64,000 bases of DNA from Bittarella massiliensis (ex Durand et al. 2017) (GCF_001486165.1 NZ_LN908977.1:567621-631620); one strand, 5' to 3'. Counted from the first letter of the stretch, positions 1 through 7,786 are shown. Made by a program: numbers and translations. The notes: generated by a model not told the origin, from the sequence alone.

Positions 1-138
1 CCCCTTGGAGATGCCCGCCCGGGCGGCGATGTCGTCGGTGACGCAGTGGCGGTAGTCGCCCTGGGAAAAGACCTCCATGGCGGCGTTGACGATCTGCATC
101 TGCCGGCTTTTTGGCAGGGCAAAAAATCTGGGATGCAA
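1..138 (-). CDS. TetR/AcrR-type transcriptional regulator (partial, N-terminal 46 residues)
   Basis: Only the N-terminal DNA-binding part is inside the window; the gene runs off the left edge. The visible peptide has a first helix (residues about 12-25, RQMQIVNAAMEVFSQG) followed by the start of a helix-turn-helix (TDDIAARAGISKG), the standard layout of TetR repressors. The start is a TTG at 136-138 preceded by a GGGGGA ribosome binding site; no ATG gives a better N-terminus. It would bind DNA as a dimer and respond to an unknown ligand. The target cannot be told from this window. Confidence 0.8.
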   Translation of the reverse strand, partial: MHPRFFALPKSRQMQIVNAAMEVFSQGDYRHCVTDDIAARAGISKG

Positions 139-186
139 GCGGCGTCCCCCTTTCTCGCGCGGCGTCGGTCGGCCGGCTTGGCTCCC

Positions 187-227
187 ATTATAGCACGTTG
201 ACCGGATGGGACAACCCCCCCTGTCAA
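187..227 (-). promoter_or_regulatory. Promoter and possible operator of the leftmost TetR-type gene
   Basis: On the minus strand a TATAAT (187-192) lies 16 bp downstream of TTGTCC (209-214). A TTGACA occurs a further 8 bp upstream (222-227), and a GACA/TGTC inverted repeat spans the pair, which could be an autoregulatory operator. The start codon is about 50 bp downstream. Confidence 0.45.
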
Positions 228-252
228 ATTTGAAATAGGGGGGCCTTTTGAC

Positions 253-291
253 AAAAAAAGCCCGCGCCGGGCGGAGGGCCGCGGCGCGGGC
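253..291 (-). terminator. Rho-independent terminator of the cotJ operon
   Basis: A GC-rich stem (GCCCGCGCCG at 260-269 pairing with 282-291) is followed on the minus strand by a run of seven T. It sits just after the cotJC stop codon. Confidence 0.85.
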
Positions 292-317
292 GAGAGAGAG
301 GGGAGGAGGCCGAGAGG

Positions 318-914
318 CTATTTGTCGAACTCGGGGTTCATGGCGTAGAAGTTGCGGCAGTCCAGGTTGTCCTGCACCACCCGCAGCGCGTCGCCAAAGC
401 GCTGGAAGTGGACCACCTCGCGCTCCCGCAGGAATTTCAGCGGGGCGATGACGTCGGGGTCGTCCACCAGGCGCAGCAGGTTGTCGTAGGTGGTGCGGGC
501 CTTCTGCTCGGCGGCCAGGTCCTCGAAGAGGTCGGTGAGGGCGTCGCCCTTGGACTGCAGCACCGCCGTGGTGAAGGGGAACCCGGCGGCCGCCTGGGGG
601 TAGACGCCGGTGGTGTGGTCCACAAAGTAGGCGTCAAAGCCCGCCTCCTTGATCTCCTCCATGGAGAGGCAGCGGGTCAGCTGGTGGACGATGGAGCCGA
701 TCATCTCGGCGTGGGCCAGCTCCTCTGTCCCCACATCGGTGAGGATGCCCTTGCACTCTTTGTAGGGCATGGAGTAGCGCTGGTTGAGGTAGCGCATGCT
801 GGCGGCCAGCTCGCCGTCAGGGCCGCCCAACTGGGTGATGATGACCTTGGCCATCGCCGGGTTGGGCGTTTTGATCTGCACAGGGAATTGCAGTTTTTTC
901 TCATAAGTCCACAT
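318..914 (-). CDS. cotJC: CotJC, manganese-catalase-family spore coat protein
   Basis: This 198-residue protein matches the CotJC/manganese catalase family in length and pattern. It is ferritin-like and helical, with likely di-manganese ligands in the ELAHAEMIGSIVHQL segment (residues about 64-78) and in AAEQKARTTYDNLLRL plus EREVVHFQRFGDAL further on. In Bacillus subtilis CotJC is a coat component deposited in the mother cell during sporulation. It is the last gene of cotJA-cotJB-cotJC, 3 bp after cotJB, with a terminator directly behind. The family assignment is firm; catalase activity is inferred. The operon marks the host as a probable endospore former. Confidence 0.95.
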   Translation of the reverse strand: MWTYEKKLQFPVQIKTPNPAMAKVIITQLGGPDGELAASMRYLNQRYSMPYKECKGILTDVGTEELAHAEMIGSIVHQLTRCLSMEEIKEAGFDAYFVDHTTGVYPQAAAGFPFTTAVLQSKGDALTDLFEDLAAEQKARTTYDNLLRLVDDPDVIAPLKFLREREVVHFQRFGDALRVVQDNLDCRNFYAMNPEFDK

Positions 915-917
915 CGG

Positions 918-1169
918 TCAGTCCTCCAAATCCCAGGGCCACGGGTCATCGATCCAGCGCCAGCTGGAAAACTGGTTGCCGGCAGTGGTGAGCGGGCCGA
1001 ATGCTTGCTCGTAGGCGTCTACCGCCTTTTTGCGCAGGGCCTGCTGGTCGCCGTAGAGGCGCAGCGCGGCGCTGTCGCGGGGATGGGTGTCCAGGTAGAG
1101 GGCGCATTCCTGGATGGCGAAGTCGCTCTCCCGAATGACCTTCATCAGCTTTTCTTTTTCTCTATTCAT
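918..1169 (-). CDS. cotJB: CotJB, spore coat protein
   Basis: This small 83-residue protein starts MNREKEKLMK and has the CotJB pattern: an FAIQECALYLDTHP segment, a run of Tyr/Ala-rich helix, and a Trp-rich end (SWRWIDDPWPWDLED). CotJB is needed with CotJA for CotJC assembly into the inner coat in Bacillus. The reading frame is open further upstream, but the ATG at 1167-1169 gives the family N-terminus, has a GGGGTG-like RBS and overlaps the end of cotJA by 8 bp, which fits a coupled operon. Confidence 0.92.
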   Translation of the reverse strand: MNREKEKLMKVIRESDFAIQECALYLDTHPRDSAALRLYGDQQALRKKAVDAYEQAFGPLTTAGNQFSSWRWIDDPWPWDLED

Positions 1170-1392
1170 CGCGATGGCACCCCTTTCCGGAAAACGGCTT
1201 GTCGAGGGCGCCAAAGAGGGTGCCGCGGCAGAGCGCAGTGGAGGGGGTGTACAGCTTGGAGAAGGATTGGTCGGGAACATAGCCCATCGCGGGCTGCTGG
1301 GGGCATCTGCCGCCGGTTTCGCCGGTGCAGCCCCCGCCGCAGTCGCCGCCGCAAGAGCCGCAGCCCTTGGCGTGGAGATCGTTTTGGTACAT
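1162..1392 (-). CDS. cotJA: CotJA, spore coat-associated protein
   Basis: This 76-residue protein has a Cys/Gly-rich N-terminus (residues 11-22, many C-G repeats) and the conserved CotJA core MGYVPDQSFSKLYTP followed by ALCRGTLFGALDKPF. An AAGGAG RBS precedes the ATG. It opens the cotJABC operon. A CATAGTGT sequence about 60 bp upstream on the minus strand resembles a mother-cell sigma (SigE/SigK) -10 element, but no convincing -35 was found. The Cys-Gly-rich head is longer than I expect for CotJA and could support cross-linking or metal binding in the coat. Confidence 0.9.
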   Translation of the reverse strand: MYQNDLHAKGCGSCGGDCGGGCTGETGGRCPQQPAMGYVPDQSFSKLYTPSTALCRGTLFGALDKPFSGKGCHRDE

Positions 1393-1626
1393 TGCAGTTG
1401 TCTCCTTGTCTGTTGAGAGTAGAGGGCGGCTCTCCGCCGTCCCGTTTCACACTATGGCGTTTGCCCGGCCGCCGTTCCGCCCCGCCCAGTCCCCGCCAAA
1501 ATGCGGCTGCCCTTTTTTCGGGGAATGGCTGCGAAAGGCGAGAAAATGGTGTATAATGAAAAGCCATGGCGGGCAAAAATGCACGCCGTGGTTTTGAACA
1601 GATACAAAAGAGGGGAGAAGTGTAAA

Positions 1627-2373
1627 ATGACTCTCATTTCGGCCAATGCCCCCCTGCCGCTGCAGGGGACCTACAACACCCGCGATCTGGGCGGCTACCC
1701 GGCGGGCCCGGGCGCTGTTTGCACCGGGCGCTTTCTGCGCAGCGACCAGCCCGCCGGGCTGGGGGAGGGGGACCTGGAGGCGCTGTACCGGTACGGGGTG
1801 CGCCTCTCCATCGACCTGCGCTCGGGGGAGGAGTGCCGGCGCGCCCCCAGCAGCCTGCGGGGGTACCGGGACATCCGCTGTGAGGAGGTGCCGCTGCTGG
1901 ACAACCTCCAATCCAGCCTGGCGGCGGGGGAGACCGCCGGGATGCCCGACTCCATGGGGGCACTCTACGTCTCGCTGCTGCGGGACAGCCAGCCCTCCCT
2001 CGCCCGGGCCCTCTCGCTGATGGCCGGCTGCCGCGAGGGCTGCGTCCTCTACCACTGCACCGCCGGGAAGGACCGCACCGGTGTCCTCTCCATGCTCCTG
2101 CTCTCCCTGGCGGGGGTGGAGGAGGCGGTCATCGTCGCCGATTACGCCGCCAGCGAGGCCAACATGGCCCCCTTCTTCGCGAAGCAGCGGGCCGCGCTGG
2201 AGAAGTTGGCCCCCGGCGGCATTCCGGAGGGGGCCTTCTCCTCCGCCCCGGAAAATATGGAGATGGCCCTGGCGGAACTGCGCCGCCAGGGGGGAGCCGA
2301 GGAGTACCTGCGGACCATCGGCCTGACCGGCGGCGAGATCGGCGCCCTGCGGGCGCGGCTGCTGGCAGACTAG
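1627..2373 (+). CDS. Tyrosine-protein phosphatase (DSP/Y_phosphatase3-like)
   Basis: This 248-residue protein contains the active-site loop HCTAGKDRTG (residues 143-152, nucleophile Cys144), the HCxxGKDR signature of secreted or cytosolic bacterial Tyr phosphatases of the Y_phosphatase3 family. An N-terminal NTRDLGGYP motif (residues 17-25) is also typical. It likely dephosphorylates phosphotyrosine or phosphoinositide substrates; the physiological target is unknown. The ATG at 1627 is chosen because GGGGAG lies about 9 bp upstream and the NTRDLGG start is conserved; an earlier in-frame start at 1501 lacks both. A TATAAT at 1552-1557 may be its -10. No signal peptide is visible. Confidence 0.88.
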   Translation: MTLISANAPLPLQGTYNTRDLGGYPAGPGAVCTGRFLRSDQPAGLGEGDLEALYRYGVRLSIDLRSGEECRRAPSSLRGYRDIRCEEVPLLDNLQSSLAAGETAGMPDSMGALYVSLLRDSQPSLARALSLMAGCREGCVLYHCTAGKDRTGVLSMLLLSLAGVEEAVIVADYAASEANMAPFFAKQRAALEKLAPGGIPEGAFSSAPENMEMALAELRRQGGAEEYLRTIGLTGGEIGALRARLLAD

Positions 2374-2419
2374 GGGCGGCCCGGCCGCCCGAGAAGAAGA
2401 GAAGAGGAGTTGTTGCAAG

Positions 2420-2905
2420 ATGGCTATTGAAGCAGTGCGGGCCTACCTGAGCGCCCTGGGGCGGGAGGGGGAGATCTTGGAGTTCCCGGTTTCCAGCGCC
2501 ACGGTGGAGCTGGCGGCCAAGGCGGTGGGCACCATTCCGGCGCGGATCGCCAAGACCCTGTCCTTTGTCTGGGGGGAGAGCGCCCTCCTCATCGTCACGG
2601 CGGGGGACGCCAAGGTGGACAACCGCCGCTTTAAGGACACCTTTGGCTGCAAGGCCAAGATGCTTGCCCCCGACGCGGTGGAGGAGCTGACCGGCCACGC
2701 GGTGGGCGGGGTCTGTCCCTTTGCCCTGGCGCGGGAGGACATCCTGGTCTGCCTGGACGAGTCCCTGCGGCGCTTCGAGACGGTCTTTCCCGCCTGCGGC
2801 AGCAGCAATTCGGCCATCGAACTGGGGTGTGACGACCTCTTTTCGCTGGCCAAAGCGGAAAAGTGGGTAGACGTCTGCAAGGGATGGCGGCCCGAAGAGG
2901 GCTGA
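2420..2905 (+). CDS. YbaK/EbsC-type aminoacyl-tRNA deacylase
   Basis: The 161-residue protein matches the YbaK/prolyl-tRNA-editing fold: TIPARIAKTLSF near residue 40, VTAGDAKVDNRRFKDTFGCK around 60-80, GHAVGGVCPFAL around 91-102 and a C-terminal SSNSAIEL. Proteins of this family hydrolyse mischarged tRNAs such as Cys-tRNA(Pro). The VGGVCPFAL loop and the DNRRFK lysine/arginine region are the usual substrate-binding parts. It lies 46 bp after the tyrosine phosphatase gene, probably co-transcribed, and ends at a strong bidirectional terminator. The exact substrate is uncertain. Confidence 0.9.
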   Translation: MAIEAVRAYLSALGREGEILEFPVSSATVELAAKAVGTIPARIAKTLSFVWGESALLIVTAGDAKVDNRRFKDTFGCKAKMLAPDAVEELTGHAVGGVCPFALAREDILVCLDESLRRFETVFPACGSSNSAIELGCDDLFSLAKAEKWVDVCKGWRPEEG

Positions 2906-2920
2906 CGGAGACGAAAAGGG

Positions 2921-2960
2921 AAAAAGGGCCCCGGCGCATTCGGCGCCGGGGCCCTTTTTG
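2921..2960. terminator. Bidirectional rho-independent terminator
   Basis: A 12-bp GC stem (2926-2937 with 2943-2954) is flanked by five A on the left and five T on the right, so it can end both the rightward ybaK-type gene and the leftward phosphate operon. Confidence 0.9.
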
Positions 2961-2975
2961 GGCTGTGGGGGCGGG

Positions 2976-3599
2976 TCAACTGTTTTTCATGACCACCGTC
3001 TCGACGATGTCCGCCACGTGTTCGCAGGCGTCGCAGCAGCTCTCCAGTTGGTCGTAGAGCGCGCTCCAGGCCAGCAGGGCGGCCGGTTCGGCCGCCTCGG
3101 TGTAGAGCGAGCGCACCGCCTGGGTGTAGAGCTGGTCGCCCTCCCCCTCCAACTCGTTGACGGCGACGATCTTTTGGTAGAGGGTGGGAGACTTGCGGAA
3201 GTGCCGGAACTCCTTCACGACCTCTTCCAGGGCCTGGCAGCAGCGGCCGACGAGTTCGCCGAAGCGCACCGCCTGGGGGAGGACGGCGGAGATGTTGTAC
3301 ATGTAGGCGCGCAGGGCGACCTCTTCGATGTTGTCGGTGACGTTGTCGATCTCCTGCGCCAGGGCGGTGATGTCCTCCCGCTCGATGGGGGTGATGAACT
3401 CGTGGAGGAGTTTCTCCATCATCTCGTGCTTGACCAAGTCGGCCCGGTGCTCCACCTGGTGGAGCGAGGCCAGCTGGTCCTGCAGCGCGGCGGGGTCAAA
3501 GTCGGCGAGGATGGCCTGCAGCAGCCCGGCGGCCTCGGTGCAGTGGGCCACCTGGCGGCAGAGCAGTTCAAAATAGTCGTTTTCTCTCTTGTGGGCCAT
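2976..3599 (-). CDS. DUF47/PhoU-like phosphate transport accessory protein
   Basis: This 207-residue, all-helical protein belongs to the DUF47 (PhoU-like, Pit accessory) family. Diagnostic stretches are FITPIEREDITALAQEIDNVTD (residues about 68-89) and EGEGDQLY. Such proteins associate with Pit phosphate transporters and are thought to regulate them. It lies 38 bp downstream of the pit gene in the same direction with its own AAGGAGGG RBS, which supports that role. ATG at 3597-3599 is the start. No membrane segments are seen, so it should act in the cytoplasm at the membrane face. Confidence 0.9.
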   Translation of the reverse strand: MAHKRENDYFELLCRQVAHCTEAAGLLQAILADFDPAALQDQLASLHQVEHRADLVKHEMMEKLLHEFITPIEREDITALAQEIDNVTDNIEEVALRAYMYNISAVLPQAVRFGELVGRCCQALEEVVKEFRHFRKSPTLYQKIVAVNELEGEGDQLYTQAVRSLYTEAAEPAALLAWSALYDQLESCCDACEHVADIVETVVMKNS

Positions 3600-3637
3600 G
3601 GAAAGTCCCTCCTTTTTGGTTTCGCGCAGTGGCGCGG

Positions 3638-4690
3638 TCAGAAGATCCAGATAAAGAGCTTGGCCATCAGGTAGCCGATGAGGCCACAGCCAGGGAAGGT
3701 GAGCACCCAGGTGAGGAGCATCTCCTTGACGACCCCCCAGTTGACCGAGGAGAGCCGCTTGGCGGCCCCCACCCCCATGATGGCGGTGGTCTTGGTGTGG
3801 GTGGTGCTCACCGGCACCCCGGTCAGGGAGGAGAGGAGCAGGCAGCCTGCGCCGGCCAGGTCGGCGGCAAAGCCCTGGTATTTTTCCAGTTTGACCATGT
3901 CCATCCCCACGGCCTTGATGATCCGCATCCCGCCGATGGAGGTGCCCAGCGCCATCACCAGGGAGCAGAGGACCATCATCCAGAGGGGGATCTGAAAGCT
4001 CTGCGCGTCCCCCTGGCCGCCGGCCAAAAAGATGCCCAGCATGAAGATGCCCATGAACTTCTGCCCGTCCTGTGCGCCGTGCATAAAGGCCATGGCGGCC
4101 CCGCCGCCGATTTGGGCCCAGCGAAAGGGCTCCAGGGTCTTTTGGCGGTCGGCGCGGCGAAAGAGGAACTCGATGGCCTTGGTGCACAGCCACCCCAGGG
4201 CAAAGCCCAGCAGGGTGGAGAGGACCAGCCCGTAGAGGACCTTGACCCACTCGCCGCCGTTGATCCCCGACAGCCCCCCGTGCAGGGCGATGGCCGCCCC
4301 CGAGAGCCCGGCGATGAGGGCGTGGCTCTCGCTGGTGGGGATGCCGAAGGCCCAGGCCGCCGTCGCCCAGGTGACGATGGCAAAGAGGGCGGCGCAGAGG
4401 GCGATGAGGGCCTGGTGGGGGTCGCCGCCGAAATCCACCATCTTGTAGATGGTCTGGGCCACGGTGGCGTTGAGGGCGGTCATCACCAGCACCCCCAAAA
4501 AGTTGAAGGCGGCCGCCATCCAGATGGCGTGGCGGGGTTTGATGGAGCGGGTGGAGACGCAGGTGGCGATGGCGTTGGGGGCGTCGGTCCAGCCGTTGAC
4601 CAGAATGACCCCCAGGGTGAGCAGGACGGTGATGAGCAGGGGCGGACTGGTGACGAGCTGCTGCAAAAAGGCGGAGAGGGAGACGGTCAT
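3638..4690 (-). CDS. pit: Inorganic phosphate transporter, PiT family
   Basis: The 350-residue membrane protein has about 10 hydrophobic segments and both halves of the PiT signature: VNGWTDAPNAIATCVSTRS near the N-terminus (residues 31-49) and SSLTGVPVSTTHTKTTAIMGVG near the C-terminus (residues about 287-308). PiT carriers import metal-phosphate complexes coupled to H+ or Na+. The DUF47 gene follows at once. The start ATG at 4688-4690 has a GGAGG-like RBS. A promoter (TTGCCG-17-TATATT) lies about 80 bp upstream, with Pho-box-like repeats just above it. Confidence 0.95.
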   Translation of the reverse strand: MTVSLSAFLQQLVTSPPLLITVLLTLGVILVNGWTDAPNAIATCVSTRSIKPRHAIWMAAAFNFLGVLVMTALNATVAQTIYKMVDFGGDPHQALIALCAALFAIVTWATAAWAFGIPTSESHALIAGLSGAAIALHGGLSGINGGEWVKVLYGLVLSTLLGFALGWLCTKAIEFLFRRADRQKTLEPFRWAQIGGGAAMAFMHGAQDGQKFMGIFMLGIFLAGGQGDAQSFQIPLWMMVLCSLVMALGTSIGGMRIIKAVGMDMVKLEKYQGFAADLAGAGCLLLSSLTGVPVSTTHTKTTAIMGVGAAKRLSSVNWGVVKEMLLTWVLTFPGCGLIGYLMAKLFIWIF

Positions 4691-4770
4691 AAAAGGGGCC
4701 TCCTTTGGCGGATCATCGAAATCGGTTTTCTCTTTTTTGGGGAAAAACCGGCCGTTGAGATGGCACCATC

Positions 4771-4833
4771 AATATAGCATCGGCCCACGGGGGCGGCAAT
4801 CGGAATGTAAAAAACAGGAGATGTTTGTGTAAA
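4771..4833 (-). promoter_or_regulatory. pit promoter with Pho-box-like direct repeats
   Basis: On the minus strand TATATT (4771-4776) and TTGCCG (4794-4799) are 17 bp apart. Just upstream, two TTTACA hexamers (4806-4811 and 4828-4833) are exactly 22 bp apart, twice the 11-bp period of PhoP boxes in Bacillus. The middle copy is weak. The promoter is seen; PhoP control is inferred. Confidence 0.5.
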
Positions 4834-4912
4834 ATCGACAAGGGGGTGTGCACAGGGTCGGGTTTTCTTTGACAACATCCATCAGCTTTGAGGATGGGAC
4901 GATAACGGGGAC

Positions 4913-4929
4913 TTTACACAGACCTTACA
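4913..4929 (+). promoter_or_regulatory. Possible Pho-box half (direct repeats) upstream of the lipoprotein gene
   Basis: TTTACA (4913-4918) and CTTACA (4924-4929) are 11 bp apart on the plus strand, the spacing of PhoP-binding repeats. A TATACT at 5000-5005 could be the -10 of the lipoprotein gene. Weak evidence on its own; it gains interest only because the divergent gene is a phosphate transporter. Confidence 0.3.
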
Positions 4930-5054
4930 AAAGGGTAAAAAATGGTGTCAAAAGGGTTAAAATCGGCCCGCCGTCCGGGACAGGAAAGGGGGGATCCGGT
5001 ATACTGAAATTGGAAAGGATGACGGACCCGACGACTTTGCAAGGAGGGACGACA

Positions 5055-5693
5055 ATGAGACACTTGAGAGCGATGGGCGGGGTGCTGTTGGCGGCCGCCC
5101 TTCTCCTGGCGGGGTGCGAGCCGCCCCCTTCCGGCACGCCGGAGGAGGATGCCCTGCGCGCCGAGAGGTTCCCCGAGAAAGTCAGCGCCGAGTGGGTGGA
5201 GGCCACCTACTTGGAGCCCTACGGCCGGATGCTCTGCGGCCTGCAGGGGGACTGGACCTCGCCCGAGCAGTTGAAGGCGGACGAGGTGCTCGCCTGGAGC
5301 TTTTACTACCCCCAGTACCCCGATGCCGGCCGGGAGCCGGAAGGGGAGAAGTACGGCGAGGGTATATACAGCCAGGAGCCCTACGGCTATCTCTTTTCCC
5401 AGGAGGAGGTGGAGGCCTATACTGCCCAGCGCTTTGGGATGACGGCGGAGCAGACGAGGACGGCGTTTTCCTACCTGCCGGCAAGAGGGGCCTATGCCAT
5501 CCTCCCCTACGACAAGACCGAGCAGTATGTGACCGCCCTGGACCGATTCGACATCCGGGGGGACACCATCGACATCGAGTTCTTCATTTTTAAGAGCCAG
5601 GACGGCACGCCCCAGGGCAAAAAGAGGTTGACGGCCCGGGTCGCGGAGGACGGCGGCTTTCGGTATCTCTCCTGCGTGGAAATCGACGACTAG
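5055..5693 (+). CDS. Putative lipoprotein of unknown function
   Basis: This 212-residue protein has a type II signal peptide: positive MRHLRAM, hydrophobic LLAAALLLAG and the lipobox cysteine at residue 21, so it should be anchored on the outer face of the membrane. The mature part has no family I recognise; it is rich in Tyr, Glu and Pro and has no transmembrane segment. The ATG at 5055 follows AAGGAGGG by 6 bp. It is divergent from pit and might be phosphate-responsive if the repeats upstream are real. It ends at a strong bidirectional terminator shared with pyk. Confidence 0.82.
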   Translation: MRHLRAMGGVLLAAALLLAGCEPPPSGTPEEDALRAERFPEKVSAEWVEATYLEPYGRMLCGLQGDWTSPEQLKADEVLAWSFYYPQYPDAGREPEGEKYGEGIYSQEPYGYLFSQEEVEAYTAQRFGMTAEQTRTAFSYLPARGAYAILPYDKTEQYVTALDRFDIRGDTIDIEFFIFKSQDGTPQGKKRLTARVAEDGGFRYLSCVEIDD

Positions 5694-5696
5694 ACG

Positions 5697-5741
5697 AAAA
5701 GAGAGCGGGCTGTCTTGCCATAAGACAGCCCGCTCTCTTTT
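5697..5741. terminator. Bidirectional terminator between the lipoprotein gene and pyk
   Basis: A perfect 16-bp stem (5701-5716 with 5722-5737) with a 5-nt loop is flanked by AAAA on the left and TTTT on the right. Confidence 0.92.
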
Positions 5742-5757
5742 ATTGGCGGATGGCCGG

Positions 5758-7527
5758 TCACTCCTCCCGGTTGAGGGAGCTCTCCAGGGTGCTGGAGGAG
5801 ACGATGCCCTTGGTGGCGTCCAGCTTGACGGTGGTGCCGCTCTTGAGGGTCTCGGTGCAGCCCGCGGCGTCGATGAGGACGGGGATGTCCAGCGCCGAGC
5901 CGACGATGCCGGTGTAGCAGTCGTCGAACTTCTCCTCGGTGATGATGCCGGAGGCCATCTTCAGCAGGTGGAGGATTTTGGGGGAGGTCTCGGGGATGAC
6001 CAGGATGTCGTCCTGTTTGAACTTCTGCAGGGCCTCGTCCTCGTCCTTGCAGACGCAGAGGTTGCCCACCACCTTGCCGTCGCTGATGCCCTTGCCGGAA
6101 ATCAGCACGTCGCCCACGATGTGCACCTTGAGCAGGTTGGTGGTGCCCGATTGGCGCAGCGGGGTGCCGGCGGTGATGACCACCAGGTCGCCGTCGCGCA
6201 CCAGCCCGGCGTCCTTGGCGGCCTCCACCGCCAGCTCAAAGAGGTCGTCCAGGTCGTCGCACTCGGGCAGCAGCAGGGGGGTGACCCCCCAGGAGAGGTT
6301 CATCTGCCGGCAGACGGTGCCGGTGACCGAGCAGCCGATCACCGGGATGGAGGAGCGGTACTTGCTGACCATCCGGGCGGTGGTGCCGGAGTTGGTGACC
6401 ACGATGATGGCCTTGGCCTCCAGGTCGTAGGCCGAGGTGCAGGCCGCGTGGGAGATGGCGTCGGTGATGTTGAGCTTGTCGGAGATGGCCCGGGCGCGGA
6501 AGCGGTTGTCGTAGCGGATGTCCTCCTCCGCCCGGCAGGCGATGCGGGCCATGGTCTTGACCGCCTCCACCGGGTAGTTGCCGGCGGCGGTCTCCCCCGA
6601 GAGCATGATGGCGCTGGTGCCGTCGTAGATGGCGTTGGCCACGTCGGTGGCCTCGGCGCGGGTGGGGCGGGGGTTTTGCATCATCGAGTCGAGCATCTGG
6701 GTGGCGGTGATGACCTGTTTGCCCGCGTTGTAGCACTTTTTGATGAGCATCTTTTGGATGACCGGGATCTCTTCCAGGGGGATCTCGACCCCCATGTCGC
6801 CCCGGGCCACCATGATGCCGTCGGACACCCGCAGGATGTCGTCGATGTTGGCGACCCCCTCGGCGTTTTCGATCTTGGAGATGATCTTGATGCTCTTGCA
6901 GCGGTGTTTGTCCAGCAGCTTGCGGATCTGCAGCACGTCGTCGGCCGAGCGGACAAAGGAGGCGGCAATGAAGTCGAACCCGGCGCGGATGCCGAACTCG
7001 ATGTCGTCGGCGTCCTGTTCGGACATATAGGGCATGCGCAGGCTGACGCCGGGGAGGTTGATGCCCTTGTGATCGCCCACCGGGCCGTCGTTCTGCACGG
7101 CGCAGGCGATGTCGGTGGCGTCGGTGGAGAGGACCCGCAGCTCCACCTTGCCGTCGTCGATGAGGACGGTGTCGCCCGGCTTCAAATCCCCCGGCAGCCC
7201 CTGGTAGGTGACCGAGACGATGTTCTCATCCCCCTCCACCTCCCGGGTGGTGAGGACGAAGTTCTGCCCCTTTTTCAGCTCGACCGGCCCGGATCTGAAG
7301 CACTTGGTGCGCACCTCGGGGCCGCGGGTGTCCAGCATGGTGGCGATGGGCAGGTTGAGCAGCTCCCGCAGGGCCACCAGCTTTTCGAGCCGCTTGGCGT
7401 GCTCCTCGTGGCTGCCGTGGGAGAAGTTGACCCGGGCCACGTCCATTCCGGCCTTGATCATATTTTCCAATACGCCCTCCCGGTCGGTGGCCGGGCCCAG
7501 GGTACAGATGATTTTTGTCTTTCTCAA
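5758..7527 (-). CDS. pyk: Pyruvate kinase with C-terminal PEP-utilising-like domain
   Basis: This 589-residue enzyme converts PEP and ADP to pyruvate and ATP in glycolysis. The N-terminus (MRKTKIICTLGPATD), the RVNFSHGSHEEH motif, the MVARGDMGVEIP segment and the TQMLDSM active-site region are textbook. It is about 110 residues longer than the E. coli enzyme because of a C-terminal PEP-utiliser mobile-domain-like extension, as in Bacillus and Geobacillus. In that extension the usual T-S-H phosphohistidine motif is replaced (DDCYTGIV), so the tail is probably structural. It is transcribed alone from a TATAAT promoter with a cre-like palindrome over its -35. Confidence 0.97.
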   Translation of the reverse strand: MRKTKIICTLGPATDREGVLENMIKAGMDVARVNFSHGSHEEHAKRLEKLVALRELLNLPIATMLDTRGPEVRTKCFRSGPVELKKGQNFVLTTREVEGDENIVSVTYQGLPGDLKPGDTVLIDDGKVELRVLSTDATDIACAVQNDGPVGDHKGINLPGVSLRMPYMSEQDADDIEFGIRAGFDFIAASFVRSADDVLQIRKLLDKHRCKSIKIISKIENAEGVANIDDILRVSDGIMVARGDMGVEIPLEEIPVIQKMLIKKCYNAGKQVITATQMLDSMMQNPRPTRAEATDVANAIYDGTSAIMLSGETAAGNYPVEAVKTMARIACRAEEDIRYDNRFRARAISDKLNITDAISHAACTSAYDLEAKAIIVVTNSGTTARMVSKYRSSIPVIGCSVTGTVCRQMNLSWGVTPLLLPECDDLDDLFELAVEAAKDAGLVRDGDLVVITAGTPLRQSGTTNLLKVHIVGDVLISGKGISDGKVVGNLCVCKDEDEALQKFKQDDILVIPETSPKILHLLKMASGIITEEKFDDCYTGIVGSALDIPVLIDAAGCTETLKSGTTVKLDATKGIVSSSTLESSLNREE

Positions 7528-7573
7528 AGTGCATCGCTCCTATCTCTCTGGTGATGGTGGCAATCTGCTTGTT

Positions 7574-7610
7574 ATTATAGTACCCCGCAAACAAAAAGGA
7601 AAGCGCTTTC
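7574..7610 (-). promoter_or_regulatory. pyk promoter with cre-like CcpA site
   Basis: On the minus strand TATAAT (7574-7579) has a TTTCCT -35 at 7597-7602. The palindrome GAAAGCGCTTTC (7599-7610) is the core of the catabolite-responsive element recognised by CcpA and overlaps the -35. Site and promoter are seen; glucose/CcpA control is inferred. Confidence 0.7.
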
Positions 7611-7757
7611 TTTTTGTTTTTGGCGGCGGAGGGCGGGGAAGATGAGGAAACGATTTGACAAAAGAGCGTTTTTTGCAAGGGGAAGGGGAGCCGTTTTCCC
7701 CTGCGGGGGACGGGAGAAAAAAGTGCGGTACAAAGACCGTTTGCCGGGCATTTTTTG

Positions 7758-7786
7758 TTGACTTGTGAAACCTTCACTGCTATTAT
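7758..7786 (+). promoter_or_regulatory. Strong sigma-A-type promoter with an internal palindrome
   Basis: TTGACT (7758-7763), a 17-bp spacer and TATTAT (7781-7786) precede the YczE/YitT-like gene. The spacer contains GTGAA-ACC-TTCAC (7765-7777), an inverted repeat placed where a repressor would block RNA polymerase. Confidence 0.7.

Noticed and set aside
5743-7554. A 603-codon open frame antisense to pyk, and many similar long antisense frames across the window
   Set aside because: They are by-products of high GC content and strong third-position bias of the real gene on the other strand; they have His/Gly/Val/Asp-rich composition and no RBS or family.
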